In this document: positions 30,501 to 42,500 of the stretch, piece after piece
Position numbering within the stretch: the stretch's first letter is position 1
How the letters are laid out: each line of letters starts with the position of its first letter
Assembly: GCF_900496995.4 (NCBI RefSeq)
Contig: NC_044030.1
Location: forward strand, 17,048,851-17,112,850
DNA: 64,000 nt
Direction of reading: 5' to 3'
Source: Aquila chrysaetos chrysaetos
Lineage: Eukaryota > Chordata > Aves > Accipitriformes > Accipitridae
Position numbers and translations under genes: made by a program
The notes under the pieces: model-generated
Database searches by the model: none
What the model was told of the DNA's origin: nothing
The model's input: only the letters and a program-made list of their open reading frames with translations

Positions 30501-33500
30501 AGAAGAACCATCTTACTAAAAACAGATATAAATTCCAAGTGTATAGCAACACTACTTAGCCACATTACCAAGCAGTGCTTTGACAGAAATATTAGGAGTT
30601 AGGATAAGCCAATATTTTTCACGACCACGCAAAAAAAAAAAAAAAAAAAAGGAAATGAAAGCGGTTTTGGATGGGATTTGCAAGGACTGCCTATCAGGGC
30701 AGAGAATATACTGAGAGTGTAAATGAAAAACAGCTTACTAAAACTCTGGACAGTCCTCAGAAACAAAAAACCTGCCCATTCTGTGCCAGTTAACATGATG
30801 GTAAGCATGAATAAATAAACCCAATATTAAACCTTTAAACTATTTTTTATTTTGCCTAAGCTTTCCACTGTAAACATTACCTGCATAAATTGACATCATT
30901 TTCTCTCTCCATTACATCATCCACTGGTAAACAGGACACTGATCTCTCTTCCTCTGTAACAGCAGTCTCATCTTGGTTTTCTTCAGTAACACTACCCAGT
31001 TTTTCTCTACAGGTAGTATGACCATCATTGTTTGCATCACATACCACTTTTTTTTCTGCTAATGAATAAGAATTACATTGATTTGGACATTCTGGGCAAC
31101 ATCTTAGAAATCCAATTCTCGAATCCTCGCTACAGTGAAGCAAGAGTTAATTTAAGACAAAAAATCCCAGTAGAAAATGCTTAAGTATTAAGATTTAAGA
31201 GACCTGTTCTCTTAAAAGAAAATGTTTAGATTTAGTATGAAAGCTGATTTTGAAAGGCATTGTTCCACAACCTCCCAAGGCAGATCAGTGATACAAATCA
31301 AAACCCAAGTTCTCGTTTTTAAGTTTGCAATGTCTTTATATAAAATTTATATTTGAACATTTGAAACTGAGCATTTTTGCCTCTTACTTTTCTCAGAGGA
31401 TTTCCCTTCTTCAGCTATTTTTGAAGGTACAGCCATTTCTTCTGGAAGATTCTCCACTTCCTGTTCAAGATCATCTTTTCGCCTCTTCTTTCTCTTCTTT
31501 TTTGCTAATGCTGGCTCTAATGCAACCTGTTCTGCCTGTTCAGAAACGCCCAAAGATTCCTCATTTTCTTTCTCAGCTGTCACAGCATCTGCTTCTGCAT
31601 CAGAAATTCTGGCTTCCTGAAGATCATCTTGATCATTAGCAGCTTCTGTGCTGGCAGCTTTTGCTATTGAGACAATATGGTTCCTGGTTAATAGACTCAT
31701 GGAGTATTAGGAGCCATAAATCGCAAAGATATTTCCACTAGCAACGTCTTGTGAATTCATACATCGCTGCCAATATACTGCCATGAGCAGGACCATGAGA
31801 AGTTAGTCACTGACTTAACAGAAAGCTCCAGCATAGATTAACTTCAACACTAAACGCAAAACACATTCTGTACATGACACAATGCTTCACCAGGGTAAAG
31901 TCAATATAGTATATAAAGCCAGTTTAGTAAATGTTCTTGTTCCTATACTTTTTAGCAGGCTACACAGTCACTTCTGGATCCAGGAAAAATAGGCATTCCT
32001 GGCTATTCCTGTAAAGAATTATCATATCTCTGAAGAAAGAGGAGATGACAGTTGCAGAAAGTATGCCATGAAATAATAATTTTGATTAATAAATGTATTG
32101 TAGTTAATCATTCTTATTTACCTAAGAAAGCTGAATTATTATCTACCTAATAATTCACAAGTTCTTTTCTCTGGGTTTAACAAGTTTCTAAAAGTCTCCT
32201 CCCTCCCCTTTTCAGGACATTTTGTCTTGATCCTGTATTTATGCAGAATGTCAACCGCCAAGAACCTTTCCCTGTCCTTTTTATTATTCTTATATGAACT
32301 TGGTCCGCTGTAATTAAGAAATCCAAAATGCATGAGAAATAGAAAAGCATACTCACATTGCTTTACACATTAAGTACCTTTAATCTACCATTAAAGTCTA
32401 CAAACAGAATTTCTATATGTGGCTGTGAGTCCTAATAGGTGGGACATTTTACTTAATCAAATCTGAAATCAAGGCTATAGAAAAGCAGCTACTAAGTCAA
32501 TTTTAAGAATTAAACAGTGATGTTGCTTCCTAGCTAGCATCCCCTTTAAAAGGTTGTTCACTTGTTTGTTCCACAATACCACTTACAAGAAAATGGGGTT
32601 TTGTGGAACAAACAAGTGAACAACCCCACAGAATTAGCAGGGAATTTATGAAGTGGTGTCAGTATAACTGTTTTTAATTTAAGCACAGCTATGAAAGGTC
32701 CTTTCACAGGTACTCAGGTAATAAGACACTACATGGTGATCAATAGTAATTAAACGTAATCTTTATCCTTTATTTTCAACAGACCAGAAAACTAAAACAA
32801 CTTTTACAAGACTCCCTGAAAAGAATCACACCCTTCAGACTTAGGGATTCAACTATAATTAAAGGAGAAACAGAACCCTTAAGAGAAAAAGGCTTTAAAT
32901 GTAAGGAAAATTTAAATTAGAAGTCACAGAACAGCTTGCCAAAAATAGAGTTTTCGCCCAAGGATTCTAGAAGTTAATTTGTTAGCAACTCATGGAGATA
33001 CTTATCAAATCTCAAATTAGAATATCCCATTTAGAATATCAGTGCTTCAGTCTGTGGAAGAGCACTAATCTCAGTGTGGTCTAACATTCCTGCCCAGAGC
33101 ACACACACCTCAGGAAACCAGCTGCTACCAATTATTAACATCCTGCACATCAGTAAACAACATCTGAAAAAATTATGCTATGAAGCCATTGCCCTGTCCA
33201 GAACAGGGAAGTAAAACACTCCCTATGTGATTTTTTCCTCTGCTAGCAACAGCATTACAGAGCAGTGGTCAGTAATGTATCTCAAGCATTCTTTTGAAGT
33301 ACCTTTTGGCTTCTTCCGAGGCCTTGATAGCTTCTTTTCCTTTGGCTTCTGGCTTTTAACAGTCTTTTGCTTCCTCTTTTCCTCATCTGCTAAGACCTTC
33401 TCAAGCAGCTGGGCAAAGAATTCAAAATCAAAGGGCCGCTTTTCTTCTATCAGATTAAAGCAAAGAAATAAGAAAAGATTTCAAACCTGGTATTTTTTCC

Positions 33501-36500
33501 AAGTTTCTGCTTTGTAAAATAATCAGTGGCACATATTATGATATAAAAAAGCAACGGTTATATAAATTGAAACAGATAATTCTTTTTGAAAATACTTTCT
33601 GTACCACTTGAGCAGGGACTAGAGTTGACATATATATGGATTACGGTAGCTTGGTTTTGAAAAACAAATGGTAAAAAATCATAGCACTTAGTAGTTTAGG
33701 AAATTTGAGAAGTGACAAATATGTGAATTGTACCATAGTTTCAAATAATGTATTAACATGCTATGCATGTATTAACATGCATGCATTATGTAGCTCATTC
33801 AAATAACACACAAAGCCTTTAAGGATTCTCAAAGCAGTTTACAGTAAGTAACTGTACTAGAAATTCCCATGAATCAGAATAATCTTCAATTGAATAGATA
33901 TATAGAAAAGTTTATATTAATCTCATTTATCAGACATATAGAAAAGCCAGAAATTAAACGTAAAGATCTTTACTGTGAACCATGCTTGTTATAAAAACCT
34001 AAGACTCCCCAGCTTCTGAACTCACCTATGAGCAAAAACTTTTCCTTATAATTAATTCAAGCAAGGCAAAGCCCAAAAATTACCATGAAAAAAAGATGAC
34101 TACCATTTAATGACTCATTGTAGGGTGGGTTACATTTACTTTACTTACTGAAAGCTTTGTCTATCCTCCATCCATTAGCTTTTTCCTCACGTTTGAACTT
34201 ATTCTGAAAGCAAAGGTATATTTGTCTTTTTTAGTAAACAAGAAATGCAATATATTGTACAAAATGGCAGCTCAAGATAAGCCTTCTTCAATGCAACAAA
34301 ATTTTCTACGAACTAAAGTTGTTAAAACTTACAAGCACACTCACAGAACACAAGTTGGTAATTAATTTTTAAATATAAAATCTGTCACCAATTAATATCA
34401 CCAGTCATAATTTTTTTTATTTTCAGTATCTTTGTCCTTACTTCCAATCTAAACAGGGTTTGAAATATCAAAGGTTTTCCCAGCCAGATACCACGGAAGA
34501 AGCAACACAGAAGACCCTCACCAAATATCTACTTCTGCTTATGAGCATTCTTCAATTAAAACAAAATCGAGACAAACCATGTCTAGGTATGCTAGACTTA
34601 CTAGATATGTCGATCGGAATTCAACCCAGCATATTAATGTTTCCAATACTTACTACCCCTTGGAAACAGGTATTAAAAAAAGCAATTAGCATCAAAATTA
34701 TCAGTATTAATGGAGGAAGCATAGGAATAGCAAATGAGAAACAGAAAAGTGAAAACAGATGTTTAACTGCTTTACTGAGTGCTTTAATTTTTACCTTAAT
34801 TTCTGCTCTGGCTCTATGAGGAAACAGCCGTCCAATCAAGGAGAAGTCCGTTCCTACCATACTGATAGCTAAAAAGAACATGTCTGTTTCTGGAGTGGGG
34901 GTGGGGAAGAAAGAGGTACACACACTTAAGTATTTAGTTAACCATCCTTCTTGCTATCTAAAATAAAAACACCTTTTAAACTTAATGCAACGAGATCAAT
35001 AACTTCAAGGTTATCTACTGTGGCTGCAAGTTCAGCTGAGCTGGAGTGTGTGTGTTATTTTACCTAAGTACCTCTAAAAAGATTTGTTGAATGAACTAGT
35101 AACAGAAAGAACTGTCTAATCTATCACAAAACTGCAGAATGTGAAATACATTTTGTAAAGCTAGTAAATCAAAGCTAACCATCTCCAAAGTGTCAATGTT
35201 CATTTTTATTATGGACAAAACCACAAACAGAAATCAGAAAAAAGCATGTGTAAAAATACCACCTCCATTATTATTTGTTAACAGGAAAACAGTGCATTCC
35301 AAAAGCAGCACAGTGAATTCTGAAGCTAATTTTTCCATCTACGGTTGTAAAAAAATACTTCCAATTGTAAAAAGTCTTGCACAGTGTTGTCAGCCTAGAG
35401 ATAATAATCAATTCGCAGCAGGCATAATAAAAAACCACAACCCACCCACTCATAAAAACACAGCTGTCCATGTGCACTGAAATCAGCCCACACAGAGATG
35501 GCTTATATAATTTATTCCTGCCCATCCTGGAAGAACCAAGTAAAGAAGCTGTTAAGACATGCTAACTGTTCCATATAGAGCTCAAATATCTGGACACCAG
35601 AATCCAAAGTTACGCTTTTGATAAGGCAGACTAGCATTTCCACAGCATCTAAACATCCATGACAGAAATTCACAGGTAGCCAGCATACCATAAGGCACTG
35701 GATTTTTTAAACATGCCAATTTTCACAGTAAACATCAGAGCTCTGCTTGTTGTAAGAGTTTAGAGGGTTGAGACCATGTCACACATAAGTAGATCCATTT
35801 ACTCCACTGGAAATAAAAATTGAGTAGAAAGCATAGACGGAAAAATAAGATTTTTCTGCAGACTCAAACCTTGAAACCAAAAACATACTCACCTTTATTT
35901 GACCACGGTTTAGTGTAAAAACTCTTCCTGAAGCTAGAATATGTAGTTGTAGAGCCACGCTCAAAGATGGGATCATTTTCTTCTACAACACATGGACCTT
36001 TTGTTCTTAGAACCTCCACAGTTAAACTGAAAAAGCAAACACACAAAGAGACTTATCTGAAAGTATTTCTAATAAGACACATAGCAGATGTTTATAAGGC
36101 AGCTATTCAGATTTTTCCTGCCACAAGTCAGAGTTTGTACTGTGTAACCAGGTTTACTGATTACATTAACATGTATTTTAATAGGAGAATGCAGCAAGAA
36201 ATCATTATCCTATTCAGCCTGTGCAACTAAATTTGCTTTTCTGTTTTTCTAAGATACAGTACAGACAGACATAATTAAATACCTTAAAAAAAAAAAAAAG
36301 ATTGTCTTTTTAATATTCAAGAAAATTATTTTGCAAAACCATAAGAGCATGTCCATATCCTTTTAGAACACTTTTCAATTCTTTTACCAGGACTGCTCTA
36401 TCCTTACACCTTGGCCTAAATCTGACACTAGTAATACATTTGGGGAACTCAATAATTTGATAATCTAATACGTTAAAAAAGCCATATTCTCAGCAAAGTT

Positions 36501-39500
36501 ACTGAAAAGACTGATAGCTAAATAAAGCAGCAATGTGCAAGATGCAAAGACATAGCAAATCATAGTGACAACTGAGTAACAGTAAGCAGACACAGGCAAC
36601 TGTGAGAAATGAAGTTAACTAAATAGAAGACATTTGGAAGTTTGACAAACACTCAGTATTCATTCACTGTAATAAAATAAGACATGTTCCTCTCCATCTC
36701 CTTCTCCAGAAACATTTTTCATAGAGAAAGTTTGCCACTGCTGAGATGCAGGTAACTGCTGCTCACATTTTGCCACATATTTGCACTGTTTCCTAAGTTA
36801 GGATAGTTCAACTCTCAACACATAAATGCACTTACATTTGTCCCCATCCAAAGTAACTGTTCTCTTTTCACAGACTAAGCAGCAAGGTAATACATACTGT
36901 CCATGAGTTAGACTCAGAATTTGTTACCTTTCTTCATCCAGAATAATTGAGCCATCTTCTGCTACTTTCACACGGGGAGCTAGAAGTGGACTGTCCTGAC
37001 TCTCTTCCCCATTCTCTGCTTCTTCCTCATCTTCTTCCTCATGATGAGGAGTATTCTTCTCTTCCTGTCTACATTTTTAAGAGACCAAGCAAAAACATTA
37101 CTTTTGTTAGTGTTTTGAATTGCTGCTCTGTATGCCAGACATTCAATGATTTAATGAACCACCCTGCAATACAACCCATCAGCAAGTTAGTCAACACAAA
37201 CTCTGGAATATGCTTTTCATTCTATTGTAAAATGGACAAATCCAAAACCATATTGAAAGCAAAATGCTTTTTAACCACCCTCCCCTCCCAAATTACAATT
37301 TGTTATAAATAAGGGCTGTGATATTGAAACAGTAAAAAAAAATACCTACACTGTTAGTATTACCACAGAAACATTGGGTTTTTTTAAAAAATACCAGAAG
37401 ACTTTTTGACTATAAGTACTTCCATAACCAAGACTTACTCTTTCATTTGACCCAGTGCAGAACTTTTTTCTGTTCTCTTTTCTTCTGCCAGTGAAGACCT
37501 ACAATTTTATAAAAAGCTAGAGATGAACGTTTGTACACATACATTTCTGCTTCATTCCACAAAACCTGCTTTTAGTGGATAATGGACAAAGAAACAAGGC
37601 TTTTTTTCAATTCTTTGTACCACATCTAGATTTGAGTCTAACTGAACAACCACCACTGCTTAATGAATTTTGATTATTTTTTTTTTTGTATAAGCAAGGA
37701 CAAAAAAAGATATTTCAAGCAGTAATCCATTGTAAGGGTACAGGGAATGCGAGACCACCTGGTTCAATACCTGCTTAAGTGTAAAAGAAAAAAAAACCAA
37801 GAAAAGTGATAAATAAAACACACAAGCACACAAACATTAACAAGCTAGTGATAACAGACAATAACAGAAAACTCATCTGCTACTGAGAGGAAGAACAGGA
37901 CTTGGATAGCTGTACTTATGTGTATGTGATTATTTTTGGTAGTTGCAGGTAAAAGGCCCTGCTCTGTCTGTGGTGGTCTGTGCAGCCAGCAGCATTAGCG
38001 TTCCCTGTGTATGCGCACCTCTGGGATGCTCACTCAGCCTTGCTACTAGCGAAACCTGTAAAGGGAACAGTAGCAGCTACATCCATCCAGCTGGAACGGA
38101 GAGACCTTGTGGGTCTTGCAGTGCATTTTGCACTTCAGCACCTAGGAAGGAGAAATGCTTAGCTTCCTGTAGTCCACTACATTTGGCCGGTAGTCATAAC
38201 ATCCCTAGAAGCCATAACTAAAAATTTAACAGCAGCTAGTGTCAAAAAAAAAAAAAAAAAAAAAATTTCTATTATTCGGCATTTGTGCAGAGATAAGTCA
38301 ACACTGGGAAGAGGTTCATGTTTTTATATTTCAACAAGTACCCTAATGTCCGTTCTCATTTCTGTGTGAAGATTGAGCAGACGTGAAAATATCTAGAAGC
38401 TTTTGTTACCATTGCAACAATACTGCAGCTGTGCTAATACTACAGATTTAAGAATTCTCCTTTTCACAGTTATTAAATTGGTAGAAAGAGAAAAATCATT
38501 TAACCTAAGGAGAGAGAAAGAGAATCATACTTACTTCATAGGATTGTTTTCTGGCAGATAGTATATCAAGTCTCTCATGGTCATTTTAGAACGATCTGGT
38601 GGAGAATGTCCTTCAGTTATTGGAGGTCTGTGTTTCAACTGTTTCCATATATAAAAAAAAAACCAAAACCTTAAATTCACCCTGAAAGTACTTTATGTTT
38701 CACAAATTATATTTTTCTTTGTTTACGAAGCACTCCATCCATGGAGTTTTGTTGCTTCCCCACCCCCAACAACTGAAATAAGTTTATCTTAATGTCCCCC
38801 TTTGTCAAAGAGGATGCCACAGACCCTTAAGTGACTTACCCTCTCAGAGAAATTCAATACTTGGCACAAGTAGAAGTGAAAAGCTATTCAAAATTACAGA
38901 ACTCTGTTGTCAACAATCAAGTTGAAAAGCTTACAGCATACTTCCCCATTGTATTACGAACTGTGAAACTTTTACAATTGGAATGTTGACCATAATATAA
39001 TAGCAGGTCTCATGTCAAAAAGGCTTGTGGGTCTAATCAAATGAAAAGATATACAATTTCTTATGAAATCTGTATTACAAGGGTACACAGTGCTACTACT
39101 GCTTATAAACAGACTAAACCCATACAGAGTTATGGGATATCATAGACTACTAGCAGTAAGCAGCTGATGATCATCAGAAAACACAACTGCAAAGAGATAA
39201 CGTATGTTAGGTGAATCACACATCTTTGCCTTTCACAGATCAGCACTGCTCAACACAGAGGCCTACCATCCGCTCCTTCTTCAGCTCTTCTTTAAGCATT
39301 TCTCTTAACTTCCGAGCTTTGAGGATCCTTTCACGGTCAGAACACGGTCGTTTCTCTTTTACGGTAGCAGGTTTCATAGGTAGCTTTTCCTCCTGTGCTC
39401 CTGATCTTTCCTGCGTTGGTCTCTCCTTGAGTGGGGAGGGTACATTCTTCTGCAAGGTATCATCATTTTTTTGAGCAGCTACACCTACAGTTTGCTCTTT

Positions 39501-42500
39501 GTTCACCGATTTTTTTAGTGGGGAAAACTGTGGCACTTGTGGCACAGGTGTTTTCTTTTCAGGCAGCATGGGAGACTTTAAAGAGCTTTCAACATTACTC
39601 TTTTCTGATGGAGAGGAATCCTTCTGAAGTGAAGCACTGCCATCAGGAGCCTGTGATGCTCGCCTCTGTGGCTTTGATGCAGAACACTGAGCAGATGAAG
39701 GTCCAGCTCTGGGTTTGACAAGATTGGGCATGGTGGAGATCCGTTTTCTTCTCTGCGTAGGCATCTCTGCAGGTTTACTAGCTTCTCCGGCATCATTTGA
39801 GCTATCAGTCGTGTCACTGCTGGAAAATTAAAAGGGTATCTTGAAATACTTTACCAGTGAGAGATCTGTAACTCTTACTTTTAAGGTATGTTTATGTACC
39901 ATTCACTATAAACATATTGTTATAGGAAAATACAGTTATATACAACCAATCTGTAGCTGGTACTTTCTCATAAACTAATCAGCTATAAGAACTGGTATGT
40001 TGTTTTCTAATCTTAATTACTATTAGTGTTACTGTTACAAGCTAGCTGAACAATAACACTAAACTCACATGTTCCTTCCCCCCTTGCTGCCCCCCCCCCC
40101 CCCCACCTTTTTTGGGGAGGCTCTCTACTTTCAGCTGAGAATACCAGATATCATAATACAACAAAGCTTTATAAAAAATAACCCACATGATATAGGTGAC
40201 AAAAACATTTTAATAAAGCTATATGCAACAAATAATTTAATGATTTTTATTACAATCAATCTGAACATTCCTCTTAACACATTTTCAAGTAGATGATATG
40301 TGAACTGTGAATTAAAAAAAAAATTCAGCAGTCAAACTGGCTGCTGTTATTCTACTGCTCACACTTAACGCATCAAAAGTAGCCTTTTAGAAGCAACAAC
40401 TTTTAGCTTCCCTGGAAAGCTTTCTTATTTAAGTATTTTTTCCATCCCTTATGCAGAAAAAATTTTCAAAGTTCAAGCAAAATTGCCAACCATTATTATG
40501 GTCTTCCTCAATCTGCAGACTCCTTCAGTGTTTGGCTCCTTTGGCTGTTGCTCACAGTAAGACTGTAGCAGAATTATAACTGAGTCATAAAGAGTTTTTT
40601 TTTTAATTTTACATTGTAACTATGCCTTGTTTCTGTACATAAAGACAACCACACCCATGGTTCACTTAGACATCTTCTAAAACAGTCAGAAGCACATGCC
40701 TTTGAAGGAATATAAGAACAGCATAAACATACAGTGAAACTTTTCCAAATCCTTTCCAGCTACTGCCTGCAACTCAGGCAAATGCTGCAGATGATGTTTT
40801 TGTCTTTAACAGCCTCTGTTAAATGGCTGAATCAATTTGTCCCCCACTAAGTTCATATACATTTTTAGTACACAGAACATCCCTCAGCAAGGAGTTCAGC
40901 AGCCTTACTACATGGTGCCTGTCTGTGTGTTTTGAATGAGACCCTTGCGAGTTCCATTCAACACCTGGTTTTTGTACAGCAAGAGACAGTGGAAAGTAAT
41001 TCTTCATTCACCTTCTCCATACCACCTGTGGTTTGTGGAGTTTTTAATCAGAGCGCCACACCAGATTTTTGAACAGTTAAATACATCTTAGCAGAAACTC
41101 TATTTAAAAAAAAAAATAAAAAAATCTCATGCTCAGAGAATTTTCATTTCCCTGGTAATCAGCAAAACCCATTCCGCATTCAGAAAACAAAACAAAGGAA
41201 AGTAACTGACACTACAGATACAGGTTTGAGCAGCTACAAAGAAATGCCTTAGGTTGGAAGGATAAATATGCAATATATTTTCACGTTGGCCTTTACTTTT
41301 CTTGCAGACCACACAACAAACACATTGTGTTGTATGTCACCAATTACTGCACTTAGGAAATCAAATTGTGTGACTTCCCTCAAACCTACTCTTCCTCAAT
41401 CTTCAGAGACACCCAGGTGGCCAGTCTTTAAAATGCATCATCTAGAAAGACAGCTCCTCAAGAAGCTAATATTGCCCAAGCTGCAATAAATCCCTAGGCC
41501 TGCTTTCTCCTATTTGGTTGCTATATGCCTTCAAAAGTGACCAAAAACTTTAAGAACCAGATATTCAGTGGAATGTAGGGTGACCAAATGGGGGCAAGAA
41601 CGGAGCGGCTTTCACCTGTGCCTTTTCTACTTGTTCCCAGGACTAAAAGTTCACCTAAGAGTCTCCCAGCAGTTTTATGTTGGGTACTACCTTCTCCCTC
41701 CAGCTATGCTGTGAAACCCACCACAGTGCTCCAGCGGTCCACATGTCTCTTCTTCTAAGTGCATCATTTTCCAAACCTGCACTTCTCCAAAGAAGCTCTT
41801 TCCCAGCCACATCTCACACATTTCGCTGTGTCAGCAAACTGAAGAGGTTTGTACATTCAACACGAACAACTTTCATCACAGTCTTAAATTTCTTATAACT
41901 GCTATACTTTTTCTTTGAAACAGCAGTATGTGGTTTTGTATGCTTGGGTATATTCCACATTTATTGAGGAAAATATTTTATGAGCCTGTTACTTATATGG
42001 CAATGGTCTATTTTTTGAGTCATGTGAATAGATCCCTTAGAATATTCTTCCTTCAGAATGGCATTGGTGTCTAGTTTTGAAAAGTACAATTAGATTACAC
42101 TGAACCACCCATTAAATTATAAACACAAGAGTCTTCGATAAGTCTGCTGAATCAGCAACAGTACCACGTAACTGAAAAATAGCAAATGTATCTGCATTTA
42201 AGAAAAAAGTATTGGATAACAAAAGATCCAGTAACATAATCTCTATAACACATAAATTTTGTAAATAAAATTTGAAGGAAAAACATCATTATAGCGCAAC
42301 ACAAAACAAGTATAAAAGATGTAAGATACAAGTTGAATGAAAGGCAGCATGGGTTTACTAAAGACATGCCACGCCAACTAGTCTGACACCTAAATTTCTA
42401 GTCACAGGAAACAGAAGACTGTAAGAAGACCTTGTACTATGTCACAAAGGACAAGTTTCAACTAAAAGAATAGAGGTATTCATGCAAGATGCAAAACCAA

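Noticed and set aside
34460..34819. 119-residue plus-strand ORF.
   Set aside because: Antisense to BDP1 exon 7, which is a firmly conserved SANT-domain exon.
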